Counted from the first letter of the stretch, positions 24,382 to 35,850 are shown. The stretch: 64,000 nt of DNA from Isoetes taiwanensis (GCA_021234155.1 JAJEKV010000026.1:3038001-3102000), one strand, 5' to 3'. Notes: generated from the letters alone by a model not told the origin. A program made the numbers and translations.

Positions 24382-24747
24382 GGATGTAGCTCAACCTTCC
24401 AAGAGGTTCATAGGTCCATTGCAACCAGGCCAAGAACCTCCAAAAATTTTAATGGAATCAACAATGAAGGATCATGATGAAAAAACTGTCCCAGCAGTGC
24501 CTTTGGTGATAGGAGATAAGTCTGCAACAGAGGGTAATGTATGCAACTTATGCTCAAGTGTTTTTCCAAATTTTTATATTCTCACTATGGACCTTTCTCT
24601 TCAGATTTAGTTACCACCATTTCTAAGTCCAAGCGGAGAAAACTAGCTAAAAAGCAGCAGTATGGTGCCATGAAGTTTTCTTCTTCAGTTTTTACTGCAG
24701 AAGCTATCAAGCGTGGAATTACCATAAAAAAGGCAGAAAAGAGTTAG
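24382..24747 (+). CDS. Possible two-exon small gene, unknown protein
   Basis: One frame runs to a donor at 24533 (ACAGAGG, then GTAATG). It resumes after the acceptor 'ctttctcttcag' at 24605 with matched phase, giving the joint ATEDLVTTISKSKRRKLAKK and a stop at 24747. The second exon is basic (KSKRRKLAKKQQ). The start is not defined: there is no good ATG, and the frame is open from about 24382, so an upstream exon may exist. A further coding-like segment at about 25200-25345 (SSLFQAQRFYEMQGNAFEI, then a GTGAAT donor) could belong to the same or a neighbouring transcript. The family is not recognised. Confidence 0.35.
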
Positions 24748-25350
24748 CCATGCTTGTACATTTGGTAAGTAGAACTTAGAGAAATATTTTGTTAAGTTGG
24801 AATCCAGTAACTTGACAACATTAGTAACTTGACAACATTGCCAATTGGTCTTAACTTAGAGTAAGAGTAGACGAGATGCAACTGCTGAATGATGATTTTA
24901 TTTTGCAGGAGCTGCTTATTTTGCTCTTTATTCTCTGCTTAATGTATATGCCATTATTCACGGCATCGTGTCCCATCACATCTGCTAGGTATGATTGTAA
25001 TATGCATTCTCATAGTTTGTACTTCGAAATTAAAGTTCACATTTTAAATTCTGTTTGTACTGATACTGCAGAGACTGCAGAGACTGCAAGGTAGCAGAAT
25101 AACGGATTTTCCGCTTCCTTTCTTGTACTACTAGTTGAAACAATGTAAACGGGATTTGCATCCATTTACAGCTTCTTTTGTTATACTCGTCATCTCATTT
25201 TATTCAATGTGAGGATTGTGTTGAAGGTGAGAAGTCATCGTTGTTCCAGGCACAGAGATTTTATGAAATGCAGGGTAATGCATTTGAGATAAATGCTTCA
25301 CAAGCCCAAAGCATTATAGCATCTCTAATGCCCCAGATGAAAGGTGAATC

Positions 25351-27480
25351 TATTTAGCTATTTATGTAATGACTAACCTTCACATGCTGAATACATGATA
25401 CTTGTCATGTTGAAATAGGATATTTGATGAAATAGAATATTTGAAATTCATTAGGCAGTTGCCGCCAAGTTCATGTTTTTATGTATCATATACATTTGCT
25501 ACATGTTCTTTGTTCTCAATATTTAATGGTGAAAATGCCTCTATGAGATTGTGGTGCTGAAATAAGATATTTATATCTATGCATTTTCTACATATCCTTT
25601 GTTCTTTGTTCTTACTATTTGATGGTCAGATTCTGCATAGTAAATGTCAGCATCGCCACTCCATTTTCAGGGACAAAAGATACAAAGACGTAAGATACAA
25701 AGATGGTCCTATTTGTTGATCTTTGTAAAACGCATGTCGATATAGAATTGAAACTCTTATTTGTATATTTCTTGGCACTTACATAAACAGATATAGAATT
25801 GAAACTCTTATTTGTATATTTCTTGGCACTTACATAAACAGGCTAACTAGCACATAAAGTTTACTTATGTCTGCTTTAGTTAGCACATAAAGTTTACTTA
25901 TGTCTGCTTTAGTTAGGGCCCGAAGGGCCCAAAATTTTTTTTAATATAACAATCAACACACAACTACCATTAACATTATTAACACAAACCATTGCATTTA
26001 ACACATTTAAATTAAAATCCCCCTTAAACCCCCTTTGGTTTGGGTGCATATTCACACGGGGGGTTAGATAGGGCAGCGAGAGCCCCAAAAATATATTTAC
26101 AATACATGTACAAAATTAATACCATTAAGTACATTCTCTCAAATCTTATAGTATTTTGCAAACCTTAATATACAGTATACAAAAACTTGTATATGCATAC
26201 CCCACAAACGAGGATCGCTATGTACGGTCCACATCTTGGAATAAAGGGCAAATATGCCCATCAAGGGACGCTTCTTTGTGAGGGAAAAGACCTCCATCTT
26301 TTCTTTCAATATCAAGAGGCGCTTCTTTGTGAGCAAAAACCCCTCTATCTTCTTGTTCATTTCGACAAGTATGTCAGTAAATCTTCCCGAGCTTTGCCAG
26401 GCATGCTTAATAAAAAACTTATCTATACGTGTATAGCCATTTAATGTTGGTGTTTGTCTATGCGCGCATAGCGTTTGCCTATGCGCGCATAGACAAGTAC
26501 AACTTAGATTTCGCCGAAAACCTAAAATTCTGGCATAATCATTAAAAAGGCTTTTGGAAGGAAAATTTCACCTATACACGTATAGAGAAACATTAACTTT
26601 GAATTTATAAACACAATTGAAAATAAACAAAGGAAAAGGAGTAGGAAAAGGGTAGGTTACAAAATTTGCATGGTAGGTAGAGCCCATGCGCGCATAGGCA
26701 TGCCTATGCGTGCATAACATCGACGCATCCCCCCTCCCCTCCAAAATAACTAGGGTTGCTGCCTTAATCCGATCTGGTGTTGTGTGAGCCATTTAATCTG
26801 CTGGTGAATGCGGATTCCGCTTAAGCTGAAGGTGCGGAATGAATCTGGAATCGGCTTAAGCTAGAGGTGTTGGTGAATCCGAATCCTAAACGATGGAGGT
26901 GCTGGTGAACTCTGGAACCTGTTTAAGATGAAGGTGCATAATCTGCTTAAGCTGGAGGTGCCGCATCCCTGACGCTGTGAATATGCCTTTGAATCTGATG
27001 TTTAGTTTAAGAACACGATTGCAAACTAAACGGGAGTGTTGCATCACTCCCGTTTCAAAGATTCCCTTAAAAAAAACACCAAGATTTAAAAATTGATCAT
27101 TTTTAAAAGAAGTTGGGGATTTCAAGTGGAACAGAATATTTTATCGTGCATTTTAGGTTCTTTTGAAGTGATGATCTTGCATGTGTAGAAAAGAGCACTT
27201 GAAAATGGCAAAATTCCAGACATTAATACACCAGAAATTTCACTAGGAATTCAAGACATCAAAAAGGTACAAATAAGAATAATTTTTTATTACTTTCTTT
27301 CAATTACATCAAATATGGCGATTTTGTAGCCAATAATAAATAATTTAGCAAAAAATAAGTCAGAGGTCTAAATCAAAGCCCTCAGTATGTTGTTTGCTTG
27401 TCCCAGGTTGGTCCTTATCTGCAATTTGCTCCTTTGTCACTGTTTCATCTTTACTGGTGTCTACAGTCTCTTCAGGAATA
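25351..27480. other. Repeat-bearing stretch without a supported gene
   Basis: Includes a direct repeat of about 55 bp ('gatatagaattgaaactctt') at 25739-25840 and another at 25849-25917. It also holds palindrome family B (26423-26717) and two antisense frames that are shadows of these repeats. Confidence 0.5.
26423..26717. repeat. Dispersed palindrome family B (CTATGCGCGCATAG)
   Basis: Perfect or near-perfect 14-bp palindromes occur at 26423-26436 (CTATACGTGTATAG), 26458-26471 and 26479-26492 (both CTATGCGCGCATAG), 26572-26585, about 26685-26697 and about 26703-26717. A further copy at 31794-31807 is interrupted on its right side by the transposon that begins at 31807. Confidence 0.85.
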
Positions 27481-27491
27481 GTAGCTAGAGA

Positions 27492-28866
27492 AAAAATTGA
27501 GTGCCTCAGTTGCGTATTCCGCTTTCAGAGATTTAGTCGCCAGCCCGAGCGCCTTCCAATCTATATTGATTTGCTATATTCCACTTTACATACCGAAAAC
27601 TATGGACAGGTAAGCATATAAAGTACATAGTACGTCTTTTGTCCCCGTGTTGGTTTAATTTTGTGGGAAAAGTGTATTCCGGAATACACTTTTCCCTTTT
27701 GACTAAAGGCAATGTGTATTCCAGAATACACATTGCCCTCACTCAGAAGGGCAAAGTGTATTCCGGAATACACATTGCCCTCACTCAGAAGGGCAAAGTG
27801 TATTCCAGAATACACTTTGCCCTTCGGATCAAAGGGAAGTGTATTCTGGAATACACTTTGCCCTTTTGTCTCAAGGCAAAGTGTATTCCGGAATACAAAT
27901 CTTGAATTTTTGGAAAATAGTGCCCTTTTTTTGTTGTTTTTAGCTTAGGAAAACCACTTTTTAGTTAATAAATAACATGAAAAAGTATGTTTGTGCGTCT
28001 ATTTTCTAGCTGTTTTTCCTCCTTTTTGCTTGCATTTAATGCACAAATCTTCAATTCTTATTCTGGAATACAGTCTTCATCCCTTTTCAACTCTTAACAG
28101 TGTTGTTTTAATCTTTTATGTGGCAGGCAAGAAGGAAGCAAGAGGGCACCAAAGAAAGTGCTGAAGATAGTCAAGCGACCGCATCCAATGAAGCAGACTG
28201 CTGACACAGACGAGCCTGCGATTTATGAAAATTTTCAAACGCAGTGGTTCGTAACTGGGTGCAGGTGGCAAGTACATCACACTCACATTTCTACACGTTT
28301 GCAAGAGCGCTGGGAACAAACGGTACGCTGACTCCGAGTTTGTCAACCTTGGGACAATAAAAGATGTCTCCAAGGTTGCTGGACAAGGAAGTCAAGCGGG
28401 GAGGCTATCCTTCAAGACCTCCCAGGCCTCCATTGTTGTAGGCTTAGTCACTAAACTCAAGATTCATTGGCTTGTAGCACGCTCAGAAAATGCTTTTGAA
28501 GGTAGATATGAGTTAGAAATGAGAAGCCAAGGAAAAGGGAGAAAGTCCAAGAAAGTGGGTTGTAGGGATGAGCTGAACCTTAATGACGTGACTATATTGT
28601 GTTATGATTTTAAATTAAAATCTAACAATCGTCTATGCCAGAGGACTATCAATTTACTTAAAAAGGCTTGTAATTACGAGGAAGAGGATGAGGAAGGGAG
28701 TGGTGGTGGCAATGCTTCACCATCTGTTGATAGTGATGAGGAAGACAACTCAAGCACTTCCTCGAGTGACAGTGAAAAAAGTGAAGGTGATGAGGAAGGC
28801 ATAAATGAATATGATGACGTCCTGGATCCCTCCTTCATCACTCCTCACACTTTTGTACATAACTGA
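27492..28866 (+). pseudogene. Possible spliced gene, acidic C terminus, unknown family
   Basis: An upstream exon ends at 27609 with a strong donor (GGACAG, then GTAAGC). The acceptor is 'tttatgtggcag' at 28127. The last exon reads in one frame from about 28262 (GKYITLTFLHVCKSAGNKRY) to the stop at 28866. Its tail is very acidic and Ser-rich (DSDEEDNSSTSSSDSEKSEGDEE), as in many nuclear proteins. Between 28128 and 28262 the best frame (KKVLKIVKRPHPMKQTADTDE) is offset by one base from the downstream frame, so there is a frameshift or an unseen short intron near 28255. The exon boundary at 27492 is approximate. The intron carries the palindrome array. No domain recognised. Confidence 0.45.
27665..27900. 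repeat. Array of six roughly 30-bp palindromes (family C) at 40-44 bp spacing
   Basis: Units start at 27665, 27709, 27749, 27791, 27834 and 27875. The first is a perfect 32-bp palindrome: GGGAAAAGTGTATTCC followed by its inverted copy. The others keep the core GTGTATTCC/GGAATACAC with small changes, and the last lacks its right end. Spacers of about 10-13 bases are partly repeated: 'tcactcagaa' occurs twice. It lies in the inferred intron 27610-28127. Confidence 0.9.
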
Positions 28867-29441
28867 GTCTTAGAAAACAACTATAAATTTTGCATGTGAA
28901 TATGAAGATTTTATCTTCAAATTTTGAGAATACTACAGTTTCAGTTAGAGATTTTACTTCAATTTTTTGTTAAATATTTTATCCTCTGAAATTAGAGTTT
29001 CTCTCTTAAAACATACTTCAAGGACATTCTATTTGCTAAAAAAAGTGTCACTTTAAAAAAGTCAATTCTTTCGTTGCACAAAAAAACTAGTCGTTTGGGG
29101 GGGGGGGTCAAAATAGAATTTCATGCATCTTTTTTTTTTTTTTACCTCGTTTTACCCCCTTTTTTGTAAAAAAAAAGGGAATCTTTAAGGAATATTCCTT
29201 TTGCTCTCGTTTCGATGATTTGCTCCCGTTTAATACGCAATCTTGTTTAAGTATTTCATTTGACTTTTGCTCTGATCAATTCTCCGAGACTATTTTGTTT
29301 CCCTTCATCTATGTTTTTTGGATAAAACATATTTTTTCCTCGACTGCTGGCTGGTTGTTTCTGGCATCTGGCACTTAAGTCTGACGTTTCAAGTGCCTTT
29401 TGTTTATGCTGAAGATCTCCCGCTACAATTAGCACTTGCAA
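28867..29441. other. Intergenic, low-complexity tracts
   Basis: A G run at 29097-29107 and T/A runs at 29130-29175; otherwise AT-rich, with no gene. Confidence 0.5.
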
Positions 29442-30026
29442 ACTGTTGAGAATTGAAAAATAATCATCACATGTGAAATATTATAACTAGAAGATATGAG
29501 ATGTATAGTTTAGAAATCACACAGATATACAGACCAAGCTTTATTCTGAGTTGCAGAGAGACATATTTAAATACCAAAGCAAAGATCAGTAATAGTGTAA
29601 TTGTTACATGGTTAATAGTTAACTGTTTAAATGTTACCATTAAATATGTTTGAAGTTACTATTCATTCACGATAAGGTGAAGGCTATTTTTGTGGAGCCA
29701 AGACTATCTCAGGAGCAAGCACCGATTGCCGATTCCAAATCGGCCCGGCTGCTTCTATATAAAACAAAGATGAATTCGAATGTGGGAAGCCGGATCAATG
29801 ATGTTGGAGTAGCCGAATAACCCTTGTGGCTCGAGTTATCCTGGGTGCAGTAGTCTATAATGCTATAGGGATATTGTCGATCCTGTAGCTACAGTATTTT
29901 ATACATTATTTGTTCAATTGTCATATGTGAGATATAATTAGAACAACATCTGACCCTTAACTATCTTTAGAATATGATTCGTGCATAAATCAAGTTAAAA
30001 TTGTATTAGTGTGATAATATCCTAAC
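29442..30026 (+). repeat. 5' LTR of the copia element
   Basis: It begins TGTTGAG and ends CTAACA (the canonical TG...CA), 585 bp, one base before the primer-binding site TGGTATCAGAGC. No second LTR copy is present in the window, so the element's age cannot be estimated. Confidence 0.8.
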
Positions 30027-31693
30027 ATTGGTATCAGAGCAGGATATATCTGAAGATCTCATTCAATATGTCAAGTCGATTTGGTCAAGTTGGTTGAGCA
30101 CAGTTGAAGTGTTCAAGGGTGGTGCAGGCTTCCAAGTATGGAAGGATTTCGTGAAGCATATTTTGGAAGTTGAGGACTTGTGGAATCTTGTGGATCCATA
30201 GAATGTAGATGCAGAGATCAATATTGCCTCCAGGTCACAAAGTTTTGTAAATCTGGCAGCTAACTCTGCTAATGCTAATGCAGGTGAAGAAAGTGCAGGA
30301 AGGGTGCTTGTGAGTGCTGGAGCAGCAAGGACAAGTTATGCAAGAATAAAAGAAGCCCAGGATATTATCTCTTGTATTATCTCTTGTAAGGTGAGTCCCA
30401 CTATCAGACTCAAGCTTAGAAACAAGTCATCAAGAGAGATGTGGATTTTTTTGGGCAAATAGTATGAAGAAAAGTCCTCTTCACAGTCCTCTTCACAAAT
30501 AGATCTACTTGAAAAAGAACTAAGAGGACTAAAATTGCAAGACGATGGAGACGTCTCTGAATTTTTCAATGATTTTAATAACATCATAGCAGACTTAGTT
30601 GGAGCCGGTGTTAATATTTCAGAGCAAATTCAGGTTCTACAAATCTCTAGATCTCTCATTGATAATGATCAACTAGCTTTATTCCTAAGAAACATAAGCA
30701 AAACTCGAGAGGAGGCAGAAAGAGTGTTAAGAACAGAATATGAACAAAGGAAAATAACTAAGGGTTATGAAGAATCCATTGAAGTGCTTTATGCTGGTAA
30801 GAAAGGTAAGAGAAAATGTTGCTATTGTCACGAGGCAGGGCCTTTTAAGAGTGACTTTCCCAAACTTAATAGCAATGATATTAGTTGCTACAATTGTGGA
30901 GGTAGGGCCAGGTGGCTGCAAAGTGTTCTTCACCAAGAGATTATGGTAGAGGGAGAGAAAAAGGAAAGACACTAGAGGAGGAAGGAATAATGCAGCTAGG
31001 GGTCGAGGAGGAAGGAGGTCGGCTGGCATACACATTTCTCAAGAACATGAACAAGAAGAAAAGGAAGTTAAAGATGAAAATGAGGTACCTTGTGCATTTT
31101 CTGTTCTTGATAATTTTGAAGGAGCTAATTCTAAGCATGACACATTTGTAGTTGATAGTGGAGCTGAGAGATCAGTAGTCCAATCTACTGATCTCCTCAA
31201 AAAAATCAAGCAAGCAAACACGAGAAATATCCAAGTAGGAAATGGAGAATCGCAAGCAATTGAGGGGAGTGGCCTGCTGCAACTGACAGACTTACAAGGC
31301 AACATAATAGATGTTGAGAGTGTTCTGTGTGTTCCAAGTATAATAAAAAATCTGATTTCTGTTAGTCAGTTAGTAGATCTAGGTTATAGAGTCAATTTTG
31401 ACTCTAAAGCATGTAAGATCTTTCTTGAGAATGAATTAAAATTCTTGGCAAAGAGATGTGGCAATTTGTTTCAAATGAAAAGATCCACTTATCAAAGCAT
31501 AAACTCAGTAAATGTTCATGATGTTGAACTGTGGCATAACAGGCTGGCCCATACAAACTGCAAAAACATCAAGTACTTGGCTCAAAAGGGATGGATTCAT
31601 TGCAATGATGTCAAAATGGACAAATTTATTTGTGAAGGATGTGTGCTTGGGAAGCTAAATAGGCTGCCTTTTGCAAAGGTCAAACATCCATAG
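29442..31693 (+). mobile_element. 3'-truncated Ty1-copia retrotransposon
   Basis: The 5' LTR is 29442-30026 (TGTTGAGAATTG...CCTAACA), directly followed by the primer-binding site at 30028-30039. The gag part spans about 30100-30975 and contains premature stops. Of its two zinc knuckles, the first reads CCYCHEAGPFKSDFP and has lost the canonical His/Cys spacing; the second starts CYNCGG. The protease active site VDSGAE is at about 31154, followed by a GAG-pre-integrase segment (LWHNRLAHTNCKNIKYL ... CEGCVLGK) ending at the stop at 31693. The integrase core, reverse transcriptase, RNase H and 3' LTR are absent, so the copy is dead. Confidence 0.88.
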
Positions 31694-31951
31694 CCTCATA
31701 CAGTTTTTCACATATGGTCTTGATTGTCAGGCATAGCTTTTGGCATTCCAAACATTTTAATTGATTTTCTCTGTCTTTCCTGTCACTAACTGCCTATGCG
31801 CGCATAGGGTGTAAAATCGCTAGTGGGGTACAACTTTTGGCGAAGCGTTTAAGCACTTTAAGTGCTGAAACTCGCGGACGTCGAAGCCCGTCACGCCCTT
31901 CTCCCTCCTTTTCCCCTGGGCGCGAAAACTCAGTTCAGTGTTTCACTGTTG

Positions 31952-33344
31952 ATGATGGAGGCATGGAGCGCGGATGATTTTCACAGCATCAGAGGTCTGT
32001 ACAATTCGGGGGTGAAGCCCCACGAGGAAGAAGCTTGGTTGGAAAATAATGTCACGGATCGAGATTGGGATTCTGTTTGGACAAAGAAGTTGAACAAGGG
32101 AAAGATAAAATGGCACTGTGCAAAGGAGCATCTTCAAGAGAAGTTGGAAACACTCTGCCGAAAAATCTACAAGAATTGTCACAACAACGGTAAGAAAGCA
32201 ACCGGCCCTTTGCTTTTATGTTTGAAAAATTGCACTAGATCAATACTTGCACCTGAGGAACACAAAGTAAACTGGGCTACATTTGCTGTGCAATGCCAAA
32301 GATACCACAACAATAGACAAGTGAAAACAGAGGCAGATGTTGTAGCACATGTAAGGAAAACTGAAATGAAGGCAAAGCCAAAGGTGGCAGCTGGATCAAA
32401 TGATATCAGTGCATGTGATGAAAACATAAAAACCTTAGAGAATGCAGTACAGGAGATTGGAAAATCAGTTTTACTTATCACAAAGAATCTGGAAGCAGTA
32501 GGAAGTGAGCTGAAAGGCAATGAGAAGGCCTCTGAATTACAGAAAATGATGTTGGAAGAGGCTGAGAACAGTTTAAGACAGGCCACAAATGATTTGGCTA
32601 CAAAACAGGAGGAGTTCAAGCTTAATCCAAACCGTGTGAGTTGGAGGCGTAAATTAAAGATTTGGAGCAGACTTGTCCGGATGGAAACTTGCACACGAGA
32701 ACAAAGTACAAAAAGCAATGAACCCTACCTCTGTTAATGAGCAGGTCAAATGTAAACTCAAACTTGAGGAGGAGTTAAAAGTTCTCGAAGAAGAACAGAG
32801 ACTTCTGCAATTCTACATAAACAATTTGTGGAAGCTGAAAATGGATACTCCTGCAACATTTAGCATCTCTACTATTATACGAGATAAGTTGTTAGTGGAA
32901 GATCCATTTTATACATGTTCAGCATGTGGTCTGGAATTCACTAAAGCTTACAGGTTAAGTTTAGCACTGAATTGCCAACATGAGTATCATATAGCTTGTT
33001 GTTCATTGTTGAGAGGAGGACAATGTATTCATGGTTGCCCTGGAAAGGTGCCAGAGGGTGTATTTGACGAGCTAGGTTTTGGCCATGTTGCAGGTGCTTC
33101 AAATAGTACACCAAAAAAGGATGTGTTAATCCGTCCTGCAATTGAGGTCTCACCCTTCAGGGTTCAAAGAAGGACAATGGTGCCATTTGAAGATGCACAA
33201 CACCTGCAAAGTCCTATAGGAGTACAGTCAATTGTGACTGATTTGAATGCAACAGCAGAACCACCACCACCAGTCCAAGAAGTCGAAGCTATAGAAGAAG
33301 TCAGTAAACCAAAGACCGGTTGTAAACACGGCACCGGTTTGTAA
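31952..33344 (+). pseudogene. Coiled-coil protein with RING-like zinc finger (frameshifted)
   Basis: The reading frame opens upstream, but the tandem ATGs at 31952/31955 (MMEAWSADDFHSI) are the likely start. The first part, to about 32640, includes a long heptad-rich coiled coil (ENIKTLENAVQEIGKSVLLI). The frame then shifts and continues with a second coiled coil (KLEEELKVLEEEQRLLQF). After it comes a Cys/His cluster at about 32918-33040, with C-x2-C (CSACG), C-x-H-x2-H-x2-C (CQHEYHIAC) and a final C-x3-C (CIHGC). This spacing resembles a RING-type finger, which in other proteins binds E2 ubiquitin enzymes. The region around 32640-32700 needs at least one frame change, so this copy is broken or has an unseen short intron. 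It is the first coding region inside the 31807 transposon; a related tail continues at 33360-33545. Confidence 0.55.
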
Positions 33345-33359
33345 ACACAAAGACCAGTT

Positions 33360-33663
33360 GTGGAAAAAACAACAGACCCGATTGTACACACTGAAGCACC
33401 TAAGGAAGTTGAGGGAGTAATTCCATCGGATGAGGGCAACTTGGGTGAATATTTGCCAAAAGGAAAGGGCAGAAGAACAAAGAGGGGTAAGCTGGAGGAT
33501 GGGAAAGAAGTTGTTCAAAGCTACAAGAAAGAGAACAAGAAGTAGCTATGCCAAAGATGCGGGAAGCGGTCTCAATCATGAGACCACACCTATCGAAGTG
33601 TGTTCAAAGAAAATGCGATTCAGGCCCTCGTGGTTTCAGGTGAGCCTGATGTTCAACAAGTGA
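33360..33663 (+). pseudogene. Basic/acidic linker region following the RING-like protein
   Basis: A frame at 33360-33545 (for example EVEGVIPSDEGNLGEYLPKG, then KGRRTKRGKLEDGK) follows the stop of the preceding region by 15 bases. It looks like a low-complexity, lysine-rich continuation. A second frame to 33663 overlaps it. It probably joined the RING part to the phosphatase part in an ancestral gene, but no intron structure proves this. Confidence 0.35.
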
Positions 33664-33927
33664 TTGCTGCCCTTAACAATGGGTCAAGTGGGCATTCTTT
33701 GGGCAAGCCCGAAATAAACAATGAATATTATTGATTTTCTTTTGTTGCATTCAATTGTAGGATTACGGTTCAATCTGTTAGGTCGAGAGAATCCTGCTTG
33801 ATACTGAAAGGTTTCCACATTCAACCCATTTTTCATTTTCATCTTCATCTATTTATTCATGTAGTAATTCTGTTGTGCGGTGTATTCGGGATGTTCCAAC
33901 GTACTAAATATTGATTTGGCAAAGAAA

Positions 33928-34547
33928 AGATAAATTCATTGTCTTGGATTTAAATGGTGTGTTGGTAAAAACATTTGGTGCAAATGAACACATACGCTTG
34001 GAAGCGGGGATTGACAATGACATACACTAGCGTAAAGAAAGTGATATTCAGACCGAAGCGGTGTTCTTCTTGAAGACTTTGTTCTGAAGTGTTGTGTTGG
34101 TATATGGTCATCAATGCAACTCTCTAATGTGGAAGATGTCTTTGCAAGTACTATGTTCAGTTTGAGGGACGGATTTCAATTTGTATGGGGACGGGGAAAA
34201 ATGTGTGCGCAGACCGTTTTCACCACCCTAACAAACCTGGCAGGCATCAAATCATGATGAAGCCACTTGGAAAAATATATGAGTCATACCCAAGATTCAA
34301 AGGTAAGACTTTGCTTCTTGATGATTCATTATACAAGACTTACCTTAGCACTCCCTGGAAATTTCTGCGGGTACCTGCATTCAAGATGGATGTCCATGAT
34401 GAAGTGCAGGCCAAGACTGAGGAAAAAATGAAGTTACTGGTGAAGAACACACACAGATACAAGCCTTGGCCTAAGACAGATAGAAAGATTATGAAGCTAT
34501 GCTTGGAAAGACTTTCTGGAACCAGTTGCAGTTCTGCAGGTTTATGA
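33928..34547 (+). pseudogene. Decayed FCP1/NIF-type phosphatase domain
   Basis: Three segments match the order of this HAD-superfamily family, whose members dephosphorylate proteins such as the RNA polymerase II C-terminal tail. The nucleophile motif appears as KFIVLDLNGVLV at about 33935, in which the usual second Asp of DxDG is Asn. The motif II region reads CCVGIWSSMQLSNVEDVF at about 34090, followed by GFQFVWGRGK. The C-terminal part reads KPLGKIYESYPRFKGKTLLL and then DDSLYKT at about 34260-34335, the conserved LLLDDS block. At least two frame changes (one near the G/A run at 34186-34200) and in-frame stops separate them. It lies inside the 31807-39391 transposon, downstream of the RING-like gene in the same direction. 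It may be a captured host gene or a normal component of this transposon family. Confidence 0.65.
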
Positions 34548-34559
34548 AGGAGGAATTGG

Positions 34560-35256
34560 AGAAGGTTTATGGTGATGACGATTGTCATTCTCCATGATTA
34601 TTGGCCTGTTTGTCATTTATTTAGGCCAAGGAATCCTACACTTTTCATGTACCATCTTTATCTTAATTTAAGAATGTTTTTGCTATATTGTTTATGTAGT
34701 TCAATGCAGACTTTCTATAAGTTTTTGCTATATTGTTTATATCTACTTCAATGCTGACTGCAAGGGATGCATAAAACTTACCAAGTGCTTAAACAAAAAA
34801 TTGCCAAAACACTAGGTAAAACATATATGTTTAGTACTAGGTGCGATTAACTTCTTGTTATGCTATATAACTTGTTTAAAGATAGTTTGTTTATTGCATG
34901 TGTGCTCTTGTGTTCCAGTGCTTACTCACAAGCACTGCTGAAACTAATTAAAGTGCTTAGTGTTTGAGCTGGAGCACTGTTACATTAAAGCAGAATATGG
35001 ACTGTACAAGAATTCAATGTTTTGCCACCTGCATGGATAATAGAAGTAAGAACATCAAATGAATTCATTCTTTACTTAATACAAAAAACAAAATGTGATG
35101 CTGAAAAGAAGTAGATGAGACAAAAAAACTTCATATATTTGATAGACGAAAAGAACATAAGAAAATGACAAACAAAGAACAAAAAACAAAGAACGAAAAG
35201 AACATTTGATACAGAAAGTGGTAGAGACAAAAATCTTTTTATATTAACAAAGTTTT
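34560..35256. other. Spacer between convergent genes of the transposon
   Basis: AT-rich, with an internal repeat of 'ttttgctatattgtttat' at 34678 and 34724 and several AGTGCTT/AAGCACT words (34778-34970). Similar words occur near both ends of the element (31850 and 39330). Confidence 0.5.
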
Positions 35257-35850
35257 TTACAAAAAAAAGGCCTTCAGGCCAGTGTCTTCAGGGGGTGTCT
35301 TGGGGGTGGCTTTGAGCGGGGGTGGTGTCTTCGGGGGTGGTGTCTTGGGGGTGTCTTGGGGGCTTTCTGGCTCACTCCACACATTCTCCTCCAGTTCCCG
35401 CCTCCTCTGCCACTTGGTGGGGCGCTCTTCGTAACAGCTCTCGAAAACCAGTTGTTTTTCTTCTTCTTCATCCGCCTCTTCCTCTTCCTCTTCCTCTTCC
35501 TCTTCATCCTCTTCATCCTCTTCTTTCTCAGAATTGTCCTCTTCTTCTTCAGAATTGTCCTCCTCCTCTTCTGCTTCTTCTTCTTCTTCTTCTTCTTGCT
35601 CCACTACCTGCTCGACTTCTGTAAACAAGAAAATCAACAATGTTAGAACAAAAGAAAAACAAAACAAAAAAAAACTGCAAAACAAAATAATACCTTCTTC
35701 TTCCTCTCGATCTTCAGTGTCTGTTCTTGAATCTGGACGAACCGGCTCGAAAAAGTAGGCCCCCCTGTATTGCGGAGCGACGTCCGCATCTTCTGGCACC
35801 TGTGTAAGCACATACTCTGGTGCTTGGTTTCCGCTGCATGCAGAGGCCAT
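35257..35850 (-). CDS. Acidic Glu-rich coiled-coil protein, two exons
   Basis: Exon 1 is 35850-35694, starting MASACSGNQAPEYVLTQVPE. Exon 2 is 35618-35257. The junction has matched phase (donor GAAGAAG/GTATTA, acceptor TTGTTTACAG), giving about 172 residues. The middle is almost pure Glu with some Asp, a strongly charged segment typical of histone- or chromatin-binding or disordered proteins. The C terminus has TPPPKTPPPLKATPKTPPED repeats. The sequence without the intron is uninterrupted, so this may be the one intact gene in the transposon. It is convergent with the upstream phosphatase region. Function unknown; an accessory protein for transposition is only a guess. Confidence 0.6.
   Translation of the reverse strand: MASACSGNQAPEYVLTQVPEDADVAPQYRGAYFFEPVRPDSRTDTEDREEEEGIILFCSFFLFCFSFVLTLLIFLFTEVEQVVEQEEEEEEEAEEEEDNSEEEEDNSEKEEDEEDEEEEEEEEEEADEEEEKQLVFESCYEERPTKWQRRRELEENVWSEPESPQDTPKTPPPKTPPPLKATPKTPPEDTGLKAFFL

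Noticed and set aside
27665-27900. CRISPR-like repeat-spacer array
   Set aside because: The repeats are complete palindromes, the spacers are only about 11 bases and partly identical, and the context is a spliced plant gene. No cas genes are present.
35322-35758. Plus-strand open frames rich in Leu/Phe/Ser opposite the acidic gene
   Set aside because: They are antisense of the (GAA/GAG)n Glu tract; the minus-strand gene has a phase-matched intron and normal termini.
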